This document shows, in pieces, positions 10,540 to 21,639 of a stretch of DNA of 64,000 bases. The notes under the pieces are model-generated. The model was not told where the DNA came from, did no database searches, and saw nothing but the letters and a program-made list of their open reading frames with translations. The stretch covers positions 1-64,000 of the forward strand of contig DF239034.1 of the NCBI GenBank assembly GCA_000507305.1. The letters are read 5' to 3'. The stretch comes from Breviolum minutum Mf 1.05b.01 (Eukaryota; Sar; Dinophyceae; Suessiales; Symbiodiniaceae). Both the position numbers and the translations under genes were made by a program. Every line of letters begins with the position of its first letter. The first letter of the stretch is position 1.

Positions 10540-13500
10540 AAGAGTTGACATATTTCGAACTGTGGAGTTGAAATGTTCAACGGTACTTTTTCAATGGTCT
10601 TAGGACACATACTTCAACCCTCACAACATGGATGCTCAGTTTGACAGCTTCGCCACCTTGAAACAGTTCGCTAATTTAATGATTTGATTCTAAGTATAAG
10701 TATTCTGAAAAATATGACTTTCATATATCGACATGAATTCTTTGCCAAACGGTTTGCAGTGATACGAAGAGATCAGCTGCCGAGTAAAAACTGGCAATTG
10801 GAACTCGATTGGGTTTCGAGCCACTCCGTTGGGGAGCGTGTCCCCTAACGCAGCCAGCCATCAGCTCTAGCCCCGTCCCGTTCCCAGTTTCAAGCCATCG
10901 AAGTTCGGGCCACTGCACTTCGATAGGGTTAACCTTTAACAAAGGTGCCTTTTATCCAAAGGTGCAATGTGGAGTGTGACAATTGTGACCATGTGACATC
11001 ACCAACTGTCGTTAACCTTCCAGCGTACAGTAAGGCACCTTTGCTTCAATCGCCCCACGGGTTTGGTGTGGCCGGGAGTCATTAGTCGCGTCAGCAAAGA
11101 CGCGGTCACAGAGAGTTGCGGGACGAAAAGAAGGGATTGATGAATTGAAGGAGATTTCCCATGTAACTCAGAGTGAAAATCAATGCTTTGTTCTCCATCC
11201 TCGTTACTTCACATTAAGTAATGTTACATAGTTTTCATCATGAAATGATGAACAAAACTCGAAGTTTGCTACCAGGACAGCTGAACAAGACCAGGCAGCA
11301 GGCCAAGTGAACACGGGATTGGAGTGAAGCGAACGGCGAATGCTAGCTGAAGATGAATGAAAATCAGTACCAAGACAATACGTCCTATTGCATTGCCAAA
11401 TTTTTGAGAAACAATTGATGTTTTAAAAGTGATATTCAGTATAACAATGATGCCAATGGCTATTTGTTTGCCTTAAAAACCGCCTCCAGAAGGCTTCATT
11501 TTTTGTCCGCACAAAATTTTTCCAGAGAGCGGTAAGTTCTCGGCAGGTGCTTCTGCCTTGGCAGAGCTTTTGGATGCCTGAAAACCTCCGATGACATTGG
11601 ATTACCCATTGGTGATGGTGATGCGAATTGCATGATCAGAATAGCAAATGTTTGCACGACCAATTCAATGGAAGGCATCGAGGTCCCAACACGAGCTGGA
11701 ATGTTTGGCAAAGCCTTTCAAATATATGACGAATTCAGAGACAGATGTAGTGCTTAGTGGCAGAGTTCAGCATGGTGTTTTCGAGATTATCTATCAAAAC
11801 AGCAGTGTTGCCGATTGATACTTGGATATTCCCCCTTGCAAACAACTTGCACCGTGTAAGGGGGACCAATCAAAGAACAGCGGTGTTCTTGAGCACCAAT
11901 TTGTCAGGCAATGGAAATGGAATCTGGGCTGTTGGCAATTACTGGGGCCTCCAGTAAGAAGTCGAAATGGGCCATGAAAATCAGATTTGTTCTTGGCTCT
12001 CTCTTCATTTGTTTAATCTGTTTGCTGTTTGCTCTTGACTCTTGACGAGTTTTTCCCTGTAAATTTCCCCTTCCAGGATTCCTTTCATTGGCCATGCATC
12101 GGTGACAGTAACTGGTGCTTCCACCAGGCAAAATTCATTCCGAAAGTCGATGCATTTTTGATTCGGCCGGCGGCCAAAGGTACGTCCCCTCAACTGAAAT
12201 TGCGTTGGTTGTTTGGAAATATTTGGCGGCATGTCCAGCTTGAATGTTTGAAACCATTTCTTGAGGTTCAAACCAATAGTTCCCGGATAGATTTTGAATT
12301 CTAAAGTGCGTTCAAGATGTTTTTGAGACACGGGTTTTGCAAGTTGGCAGCACAGATGTTGCAAGTTGCAAGTTTAAAGACAAAGAAGAATCATGGAGCT
12401 GATGTTGGCCAAGTCTTACAACACATTCAAGCAACCACTGTCCAAAATGTTCATGCAATACTCAAAATCCATACCAAATCCGATCCCCAACATCGACAGT
12501 GGATGCTGACTCATTTGTGTGGAACACCCCTTTTCAAACACCTTCTACAGGTTGAGAATCTTGAGATTTCTTCAAAATGTTGATGCAATGAAGGTCATAC
12601 AGGCAAAGGTGTGACGGTTTTTTTTCATGCTGTGTGGACTTACCTGCTGACAGGGCTCGTGGCTGGCATGCTGTGGACCCCCAACGTGCCCCTGCAAAGA
12701 AATTGCTTAGAAGGGAGGACTCAGTGATACATTCGGGGCATTGATGCTTAAATGATTTTTTATTCATCCCATTTGTAGAAAGTGTGTAACGTCAAAACAC
12801 CGGGATAGGATTCTAACTTCAACTGTTTTTGGAGCGTTTTTTAATAGCCCAAAAAAACCTCACTGAATCCTTTGTTGATGGACATGGTGTGAGTCGTTTT
12901 TTCATGACTCCATCGATCAGCTGTGTCGCTCGGAGAGATGGTATAAATGCAAGGAGAAAGGTGAGCTTTTCGAAGGAAGTGGCAGATGTGTAGGTCCATA
13001 CTTTGTGTCAGGTATTATAAGTATCACAGGTATGAAGGTGCGTTGTTTTTTTATTTTTGCGGGGGATGGGAGGTGAATTTTTAAGCCAGATACTGCGTTA
13101 GCTTCCACAAGGCTGCATCTTCCTATTATTGGCCAGTGAATTTCATCGATTTTCATTGTGGCATCGTGGTATCAACTCTGAACATGCAGAGCGACATGCA
13201 AACATGCACTCCGGCACGCAGGAAAGGTAAAACAAATCCATATTCCCTTCCTTTGTCAATTGACTTCTCAATTGTCTCCTTGTGTTTTGGGTTTGTTTTT
13301 CGGCAGAGATTTTTGATGTTCCAGTTTGGCTTTGAGCATATATTGCATCTCCCGGCCCGTTGAGCTGGGTGAAAATGCGGACCGTGGTGGCAAACTCAGA
13401 TTGGGACGGGGAGTGCTCTGTGACCAATATGAATAGACAACTTGGAGAGCATGCGCAGGATCATTTATTTATTTATACACGTATTCACGTATGCAGCACA

Positions 13501-13855
13501 CGTGTAGTTTTGTAAATCTCCATTTTTCTGATTGATTCTCCAAATGCTTTCATCTCTTCGAATCCAGAGCCCTCAGATCTTTCCTGACAGGTGGCAGTGC
13601 TGCTTCTTTCGCCCTTGGGCGGTGCTTGTCCAGCAGGATATGGAAAGCCTGTAGCGAAGCCAAGATCCGGGGTTTTGGGGTTGTTTTTCCGTGCCTTGAG
13701 GCTGTAGCTGAATGTCTTTAGGTCTGAATGACTTTCAAGGGTCTTCATGATTCAAGGAGAGGGGGAGGAATAAAAACCACCCAAAAAACTTATACGAGAA
13801 ATTGTCCCCTTCCTTAAATCGACGGTAAAACATCCAAAATGCCCATAAATGCCCT
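10540..13855. other. No supported gene
   Basis: There are many short ORFs on both strands. Two long + frames (12029-12304 and 12317-12583) have no recognisable domain. A frame at about 13590-13650 contains CPAGYGKP, which may be a decayed member of the Cys-rich modules that begin at 13.86 kb, but splice borders are unclear. Confidence 0.3.
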
Positions 13856-13857
13856 CA

Positions 13858-15000
13858 AGGTTCAAGGCCCCCCAAGCGGACTCCGAGGTGACGGGAAGCC
13901 CGTGCATGATTTGCCCTGAGGGCACCTGGAGCGCTGAAGGTACTGATCTTTGTGAAAGATGCTCCTTGGCAAGCAACCATCATCTATAGCACAAACACCT
14001 CGGCTTTTAGGGAAAAGCACGACTGAGATCAGAATGATTCAGAATGTTTTGAGGCAGAAAAACCAAGGTGCAAATGGGTACAAGGCATAGGTAAAGCCAG
14101 CAGAAGGCCTCACAGCGAGGTTTAAAGATACAAAATTCTGTGTAAGAGTTTCGTTTTGATCTTTCTTCCCTTCCCTCTCTTTGTCCCAGTTTCTTCTCTC
14201 TACCTTCAACCGGAAAGTTCATGATGTATGCCCATTTTGTTCTTAAATGCGGTTTTCGTGATATCCAAAGCATGACCCGTTGATGTTTTCTACACCCTTG
14301 AGGTGTAGCTGGCACTTGGAATGACCAACGCGGGCGGAGCAGCAAAGAGCAATGCATCCACTGCCCCAGCGGTACCTGGAGTAGCCAAGTGGGTGCCATC
14401 TCTCCTGAGGTGTCCACAACGCTGTGAGTAGCCCAGTTGTTCTTCATCCCACCCGACGTGACATGGCAGGCCTGCCAAAAGTGTCCACCTGGTTATTGGA
14501 GCAACAGGACTTGGGGGGGTGTCATCTTGACAGATTTGGAGTTTACGGACGTGTAGGATATTAGTGGCATCTGATGGGTGTCACACCTGGGACATTGCCC
14601 CACCAGGACAGGCGTTGGCGCTATTGACAAGTGCTCTCGGTGCCCTGCGGGCACATGGAGTTCGATGGCAGGCATCAACAGTGAGTAGCTGGGGCCAAGA
14701 TTGTAAGCATGAAGATCCGGGTCAAATTGAGAAGGTGTCTAGCTTTTGATAGCACAGGACTTTCCTTGGGTTCTTTAGATCATAAATTAATCTCAAGTAA
14801 CAACAAGAAGTGACTTGCTGTGTCCCCACAGGGAGAGTTTTGAGGTTTTCGTTTCGAGTCTCCCGGATTTCCTGTTGGAGTGGAAAAGCCCATTTTTCTC
14901 CACAGAAAAACATGCGGGGAGTGCTAAGGTCCAAGTGCGTGAAATGTGCCAAAGGAAAGTGGAGTCCTCAAATTGCTGCGGTCTCCGAAGAGGCTCCCGG
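13858..15000 (+). CDS. Cys-rich extracellular-type protein, exon group A
   Basis: At least five short exons each carry a Cys module of the pattern C-x2-CP-x-G-[TY]-W-S. They are CMICPEGTWSAEGTDLCERC (13903-13962), QCIHCPSGTWSSQVG (14350-14394, donor GTGAGTA at 14424), ACQKCPPGYWSNR (from 14471), KCSRCPAGTWSS (exon 14607-14680, donor GTGAGT) and KCVKCAKGKWS (from about 14933). This resembles the GCC2/GCC3 (ephrin-receptor-like) Cys-rich repeat found in large secreted or membrane proteins of protists and animals. No start, transmembrane segment or end was identified. It may be the 3' part of one gene or the 5' part of a gene continued by group B at 18.0-19.6 kb. Confidence 0.65.
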
Positions 15001-15356
15001 TCACTTCCCAACTTCTCATCTGAACTCCATGGGAGGAGTTGATGATCTCACCAGATTTCCATGGAGATTTCGACATTGTGCAAAGCTCTAAACTCTAAAC
15101 TCCTTTTTTTTCTCCCAACAAAGGGATGGTAAAATTATTTCGTCTTAGTGCCATATAGTCTTTAGTCAGGACTCCCGGCTTGTAATATCATGACCACCCC
15201 AAGATTATGGAGCTTAGATCATGGCAGGGACCCGAACATTTTATAATCTCAGATCATCAAAAATACATGGAATTTAGCAGCCAGAGTATCGCACCTCATT
15301 TGACCAATCTGCTTGATTTGGTGAAAATTTTGAGGAGGTCAAGAGAGAGTTTCACA

Positions 15357-15480
15357 ATGGGCCGCAGCTGGCGCCATGTCGTGCTTTGCACTCTGGCCCT
15401 GGCCTTGGCCCTGCCGTGGCAGCGGCCCAGCGTGCCGTGGCCAACGTATTACCAGGAACCTCTCGACCTAATTTTCAGCA
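15357..15480 (+). CDS. Possible first exon with signal peptide
   Basis: An ATG at 15357 opens MGRSWRHVVLCTLALALALP, then WQRPSVPWPTYYQEPLDL. A basic n-region followed by a Leu/Ala-rich core and a small-residue region is a typical secretory signal. It sits between the two Cys-rich exon groups and could start the gene whose modules follow at 18.0 kb, with the intronless ORF at 15.9 kb inside a large intron. The exon end is not resolved. A chance hydrophobic frame cannot be excluded. Confidence 0.4.
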
Positions 15481-15769
15481 AAGGGACCCTGGGCGAAAAA
15501 AAATCAGCAATGCGAATGTCTCAAAGCTAGACGTTTAGGCACCTAAGACTGGTACAGGCCAAGACAGACATGTTTCTGGTGACAAGTACTGGGCCGTTAC
15601 AGGTTTGATTGCCACTACCTGGCGTCATCGCTGCGAAGTTGTTTGCTGCATCCATGTTGCGATTTTGTGGGACAAAACGGAGAGCAGCTGATAGGTTGAC
15701 CAGAATGATCGAAAAATAACAATGTAAGTGCCTGTATTGTATGTTAGGGACATGGATTGAGGGCGCTGG

Positions 15770-15790
15770 AGAGAGAGAGAGAGAGAGAGA
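15770..15790. repeat. (GA)n microsatellite
   Basis: About ten GA units lie upstream of the helicase-like ORF. Confidence 0.95.
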
Positions 15791-15907
15791 AAGTGCCTGT
15801 ATTGGGAGCAGTTGTATCATGCATGATTCAGATATACCAGAACCAAATTGAACTTGGAACAAAAAGTAGTCTCCAACGATTTGCGTTCCAAGCTAAGGAA
15901 AAGGATC

Positions 15908-17341
15908 ATGAAAGCAAAGGGTCGGCCAGTTCGTATTCAGCTTTTGGATGATTCGGACACTGCAAACTTCCTGGCTGCGATTGCAGCCAGCTTTTTGAAA
16001 AAGAAGCCAAAGGGCCGGTGTGCGATTGTTGTCTCGAATCTTCACGTCGCCGCGGCAACCTACGAAAAGCTACTGGAAAACGACGTGAAGGCGCACCGGA
16101 TTTCGCTTGCCCGAAGATACCGAGAGAAACCCGACCCGTCCATTAGCGTTGCCATTTGCACTCTTCGGAGCTGGAAGCTGCTCCTGGGCCAGTCGTTTGA
16201 CATCAAAGCATTTGGTCTTGCTCCCCCTCCAATCCAGCAGCACCGGTCTCGGATAGTTAACAATCCTTCCGAAAAGATCGCTGCAGGTCTTTACGTTGAG
16301 GTGGGCCCGAGTTTTTACGGTCTGAATGTGGACTATAGCTACACATGGGAGCAAGCGCATGCTGATAATCATGTGGCTGCAATGCAGGCTTTGGTCATGC
16401 CCCTGAGAGGCTTTGAAACGGCCAAAGTATGGGAGGCATTGGCTAAAGTGATTCAGCAACATGCTGAGTGGGCACCTATGGTCATTTTCTTCGCCCACAA
16501 CAAGGAGAGAGATTCTTGTACATCACTTCTTCAATCCATGGGTATTTCCGCAGCTCCTTTGCCTTCAGTCAGAGTCTTTCATCACAAGAAAGATGAAGAG
16601 CAAGTTCAAGACTATTTCAAGAGTCTCGCTGACTGTTTAAAAAAGCTCGAGGAGGGCGATTTAGAGGTATTGTGCACGTGCCAAAGACAGCATGACGCTT
16701 GGATTCCCGACTCTGTCCGTTCTATCGTGTGGGTCTCGAAACATGAGGATGGAGCTAGGTCTTTGCCTCGCTCCCTTTTCAAAGCTTTGTGCAGCCGAAG
16801 AGGATCCTCCCTAACTTTTATACACATCATTTATGGTACACTAAGGTTTTTCTTTCGTACAAAGCTTGCTGCCATGTCCTTGGCGTTTTACCTGGGATGG
16901 CCACAAGTTGGAGAGATGGTAGGTGGCACTATGGCACAAAAAACCATACAGAGTCACCAGCTGGCTGACCTCGATCAAATCGCTGCAAGATTTGATAAAT
17001 CCAAAGGAGCAACTCTGGAAGTGTTGAAACCTCACGGAGAGATTGTACCCATGACAGAACAGAATGCAAGAGATGCGATCTACTGTGACAACATAAAGTT
17101 GCTGTGTACCTGGCTTCAATCAGAGAAACGTATTCCCGGACAAAGATTTGGAACCGAAGAAGGAGATCATTGGAAAACATGGCAAATAGCTCGAGATATG
17201 CTTGAGGAAGGAAGGATGAGTGCTGAGGCAAAGCGTTTGCTCTCGAAAGTCAGTAGTGTGGATGTCATTCCAACGATGCAAAAGCAGATTTCTGCAAGAC
17301 GTGATCGTCCCAAACGCCGGAGAAAAACTGATTTAGATTAG
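15908..17341 (+). CDS. Intronless ORF, helicase C-terminal-like protein
   Basis: This 477-codon ORF from the first ATG (in frame from 15848) is uninterrupted, unlike every other gene here. Residues about 35-60 read GRCAIVVSNLHVAAATYEKL, like a strand-helix of an ATPase or helicase domain. Further on, KKLEEGDLEVLCTCQ followed by WIPDSVRSIVWVSK resembles superfamily 2 helicase motif V and surroundings. Near the C-terminus, LLCTWLQSEKRIPG and RDMLEEGRMSAEAKRLLSKV resemble the helicase-associated repeat. The tail is basic (RRDRPKRRRKT), a likely nuclear signal. Walker A and DEAD/DEAH motifs are not visible, so it is a partial or diverged helicase and may be inactive. The lack of introns suggests a retrocopy or recent insertion, but no poly(A) tract or target duplication was seen. 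The function is inferred only. Confidence 0.6.
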   Translation: MKAKGRPVRIQLLDDSDTANFLAAIAASFLKKKPKGRCAIVVSNLHVAAATYEKLLENDVKAHRISLARRYREKPDPSISVAICTLRSWKLLLGQSFDIKAFGLAPPPIQQHRSRIVNNPSEKIAAGLYVEVGPSFYGLNVDYSYTWEQAHADNHVAAMQALVMPLRGFETAKVWEALAKVIQQHAEWAPMVIFFAHNKERDSCTSLLQSMGISAAPLPSVRVFHHKKDEEQVQDYFKSLADCLKKLEEGDLEVLCTCQRQHDAWIPDSVRSIVWVSKHEDGARSLPRSLFKALCSRRGSSLTFIHIIYGTLRFFFRTKLAAMSLAFYLGWPQVGEMVGGTMAQKTIQSHQLADLDQIAARFDKSKGATLEVLKPHGEIVPMTEQNARDAIYCDNIKLLCTWLQSEKRIPGQRFGTEEGDHWKTWQIARDMLEEGRMSAEAKRLLSKVSSVDVIPTMQKQISARRDRPKRRRKTDLD

Positions 17342-18027
17342 CGAATTCTGCGAGCTCACAGAGCCACACTGGAAATGCTAGGTTAAGGTCAACCGGCAAC
17401 CTCCCAGCTCCCATAGGTTGTGTAATTCAAATTGAGATTGATGAAAATTCTGACCATGTCAGTGAACAATCAACAAAGCTAGCAGACGTGCATAAGAAGT
17501 TTTTTGGAGAAAGGTGAGGTGAGATTTGCCGGAGTTGCGACCCAAAGAACTCGCAATTGGCTCTGTTTGACCAAAGTGTGTCATGTATCGGATGCCAAGT
17601 TATCAATCGATGTCAATCTTTTCAGCAGGGCAAAGTTTTTCTCTGCAGTTTGGTCAATGTTCCAATGTCCTAGTGGACAGGGTGAAGGAAAACAGCCACT
17701 GACATCCGTTTGCACCGGGGGGGGTAATCGGATTTACCTTGGCAGCTTGCGTTGAAGAGGTGGCGTTTGAGTTGACATCCCCATGTGTTTCGACCATGTT
17801 GGAGGCTTGCATCAGTTGCGTTGCTGGGCGCTACAATCCACAGGCACGGCATTGAAACGTGTGGGGATGGATCCTTCAAAAGTGGAGAGTCCTCGAGAAG
17901 CAATGCAACTGCAACAACAACAACAACAACAACAACAAGGAAGTAGGGGAGAAGGGCGATAAGCAATCAAAAGCAAATGCAAGAAGTAAAATCCATTGGA
18001 GTAAAATATGTGAACAACATGCGCCAG
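17342..18027. other. Spacer or intron with (CAA)n microsatellite
   Basis: This holds a CAA run at about 17907-17937. A frame at about 17655-17690 with FQCPSGQGEG may be a weak Cys-module fragment. Nothing else is supported. Confidence 0.4.
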
Positions 18028-19600
18028 GAGGGAGCACCTGAACCATCCAGCTGCCGTCCATGTCCCTCGGGTACCTGGAGTGATAAACAATCAGCGCACA
18101 GTAGCAAGGCGGACCTGGTGATGTTGCTGGAAGATGTTGTACAACAATGCCGCATTTTTGAACATGGTTGGAAAGTGCTAGTTATGTTTTTTTTTGGGGA
18201 GGGGGGTTCTTTCTAGGTACACCTGCAGAACAGCAGATGAGGTTGCAAATGCTTCTAGATTTAGATGATATGTTTCTGATGGTTGCATATGATGACATAT
18301 GATGACGCAGTTATCACAGCCCATGTCCCAGTCAAGGCTGATTGATGTTCAGAGGTCTCAAAAAGTTATCACGGTATCAATCAAAAGATGTCAATGAGAC
18401 AATTCTCCAAAAAAAATGGCTTGGTCATGTAGCGGAGCGAGTTGAAGGGGATTTTAAGAGGTATTTTTTTTTCATGCTTCCTTGCATCTTGTCGCTCCTT
18501 GACGTTGCAAGTGGACCACAGACGTTTTGGAGGTATGCCGAGTTTGTCCGGCTGGTAGCTTCAGCCCTGGCTTGGGCGCTTTCTCCAATAAGACATGTGC
18601 ACAGCAGCTTGTCTCACCACCAGATGGAAGGGGCAGATTCCTCAAAAAAAACACAACAACAATTATTAAAAATCCATAAATCCCATGTCCTGAAAAGTTG
18701 TGTCAAAAAAAAATGGAATCACAACCATCAAAAACAGCTTGTCTCAAAAACTCAATTTTGGAAGGTGTTCGGCCGGTACCTGGAGCGCAACTTTGGGTGC
18801 CTCAAGTCACAGCAGTTGCCGAGCTTGCCCCGTGGGTACTTACAGCAACCTTCCAGGCCTTGTTGGCATCATGCCATATTGGTTTTGCTGCAAAACCTTC
18901 ATGTGGTACTATGTAATATGATTATGTATGATTATGTATGAGTATGTGTATGATTACATGGTTGGGTTTTAATATATGTGACACTTTGATCACCGTAGTC
19001 AACCAGCAGGTGCCACTTCGTGGAAGACTTGCTTGGCATGTCCGAAAGGCACGTATCAGCCCATTGAAGCAGCCACTAGGACAACAAGCTTGGAGGGGTG
19101 CTGCTTGCTTTGCCTCCATTGTTGTGCTCTTTGTTTTGATTTCAATTTTAAATGAGACTTGAATATCAGCAAAAATCGCTCGCAGAGTTTTTCACCAAAA
19201 AACAAAACCTCAGGCTGCAGAAGAGGCGCTATGCATTCCTTGTGCGGTGGGCAACTACAGCAACAAGATTGGACAGGCGGCATGTCACTTCTGCCCGAAA
19301 GGCCGGCATGGCAAGAATTGTTTGAGTGGGTGCATTTGGTTTCAACGGGTGCCATGATGGAGAAGAGATACTAATGATATCTATTTTTAAATAATGGATG
19401 TTGATATGTGCTGATGGACAATGGATGCAAACGAATGCCATGACACAATGACTGGCTTCGTTGTTTAACTTCACAGGTTACTATGGCGATGCCTTTGGCC
19501 TGACAGCATGTAGGGCATGCCCAGAGGGCACATCCACCAAACAGGATGGTGCCATTCGCCCAGATTTGTGCAATGCAAGTCTAGTGCCTCTTGGAACTGA
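18028..19600 (+). CDS. Cys-rich extracellular-type protein, exon group B
   Basis: At least six exons continue the C-x2-CP-x-G-[TS]-[WYF]-S module. Exon 18028-18117 (30 codons, AG|G, GT donor) has CRPCPSGTWSD. Exon 18512-18610 has EVCRVCPAGSFSPGLGAFSN. Around 18765-18865 are RCSAGTWSATLGASS and SSCRACPVGTYSN. Exon from 19010 has TCLACPKGTYQ. Exon from 19214 has LCIPCAVGNYSNK and ACHFCPKGRHGKNC. Exon from 19477 has ACRACPEGTSTKQDGA. Each module is on its own exon or shares one with a single neighbour, as in exon-shuffled receptor ectodomains. The family is the GCC2/GCC3-like Cys repeat, probably extracellular. No transmembrane segment or stop was placed, and the link to group A is inferred. Confidence 0.7.
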
Positions 19601-21630
19601 AGATGTATCGATTTCTATTTCGTTGCTTTCTTCAATGTGTTCCTTTGCATGTTTTGTAGCATTTGATGACATTTCATTGATCAGAATTTCTCTCATTTTG
19701 GTGTTCAGGTCGTGACACTCATCCTTCCAAATGATCTGAATGTGATGCATCACATTCCATCGATGTCACATTCATCTAAGGACCGAGTCCAGCATTTTTC
19801 CCTGATTTTGTTGTGTCTTACTGTCCCGATGTGGAGGTGGTGCAACTCCGACTTCACCACACTCCACAGAATTAAGTAGATTGTCAAAAGTCTTAGGTCC
19901 TAAGGTGATGTCCTTACAAATTCGGGGGGATGACATCCCCATTTCCCTTGATTTAAGGTTGAACTTTTTGCCCGGGAAGGTATGGGTTGCAAAACCCAAC
20001 CATGCTCGGACCTGCAAATTGCATCTTTTGCGCCACTTGCACTGAAGTTGCAGGGGCTCAGAATTATGTAGAGGAATTTGCATCGAGTGTTCAACCAGGA
20101 GGGAAGAAAGATGCTGTGAAGCGACAGGTGTTATGTTGCTGTTGAAAAATTCACGTGAACATAAAATTTGTACATCACAACTCATATAATATATTAATAT
20201 GAAAAGTTCACAAATTCTCCTTACAATTTTGTTTCAATGAAGAAACTTTTCAGATGAAGTTGTAGTTGGCTGAAGTACGTTGGTTTGAAACACCAAGCCT
20301 TGGGAGAGTTGGACCATCCATGGTTCAACCAACGCCTTCAGTCCATGAACTTGAAAGCTTCAAGAAGAAATCGTGGGGCCTGACAGGTCACTTGTTAGAA
20401 ATGATGTAGACGAGATATACAGGTATGCAAAATATAGTAATATAGTATTAGTAGATATAACCAGACACTTATACGACATAAGAATTCCAGTGGTTTTCAT
20501 ACGAGTCATGGACTTACAAAGGTGTAGCAAATGTCCACGACTGGATTGTTTTGAAATGCGAAACTTCACATCAAGCAGTGCTTTCCCCCGCAGCGTTACT
20601 CCTCAAGCCGGCCATGGCGGAACTTGCGATGCTCCAAGGCAAGGATTTTTTTTTCTCATCATTGATGCTACGACATTTCTATCGGATTCGTTACTCGTAT
20701 GCTTGTTTTTGGCCCTTGTAGGGCTCAATGTTCCGGCACCGGTTGCGCTGTTCTCAGCAAGCATGTGATGCCATATGAAATCAATTCAATCTACAAAGTG
20801 CATACAAACGACAGGACCGGGGGGTGTGAAAGATGGATACAGAACAGGTTTCCAGGTAGTTTTTGATGAGATGGTGAGTTTAGACCCGTCCGGCGTCCTG
20901 AGTAGGCAGACCACTAGGACCCGCGATCATTGCCTAACACTGCATTTGTGCATATTCATGCCAGCAAGAAATCCAAACTATAGGCTTGTCAAGGTTGCAC
21001 ACATATGATGAAGTCATTGCATTTCCTTTTCGAGGTTACACCCTCAGTGCGGAGCCGGACCGTTGGGGTCGCTGCGGCAACCCATGCAGGGGCTCGCACA
21101 GGTGGGTGCAAAGAGGGGAGACGCAAAGGTGGCAGGAAAAACCCTGCAGATTTTTGAATCTCAGGTGCCTCGGGTACAACCACAAGTTGACTTCGCCTCA
21201 GATGAACAGAGCATCAATAAGGACATTTATCATTTGGACCAAAACTCGAGCTGAGTTTGGAGAGTGCTGAGTCACTAAGTGCTGTTTAGTTGTGCTTTTC
21301 CAACTCTGCAGCCGTTTGTTTTCCAAAAAAAAAAAGAGTCGCAATCGATCGCCTTCCGTTTTTCCATGGAGTCTCAGAGCCCCAGCTCGGGAGCGGACGC
21401 CAGTCCCACCAGCACCTTGGTTGCCATGTATCCTCTCGGCAAAAATTTGCCGGGGAATTTGTTGAAGGAATCAGTGGAATCATTAAATCATCCTTGAAGA
21501 TCCTTGAAGCTCTTCTTTGGTTTCTTGTTTTTTTTACTTGATTTTAAGGTTTAAGTACATACATCAGGATTGATGATCATCATCATCTCTTGATCCAAGC
21601 TTCGTTTAAAAGTTGTGACTTGGTACTTCA
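19601..21630. other. No firmly supported gene
   Basis: A frame at about 19990-20130 (GPANCIFCATCTEVAGAQNY) has Cys pairs and could be another Cys-rich exon, but borders are poor. A frame at 20560-20640 (LLKPAMAELAMLQGK) and one at about 21366-21496 (MESQSPSSGADASPTST...) are exon-like and may be N-terminal parts of the zinc-finger gene that follows. At 19924-19945 a GGGGATGACATCC core is shared with the dispersed repeat at 2160 and 63738. Confidence 0.3.
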
Positions 21631-21639
21631 ATGTGTCAC

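Noticed and set aside
19924..19960. Third copy of the dispersed repeat
   Set aside because: Only the GGGGATGACATCC core is shared, and the flanks do not align convincingly.
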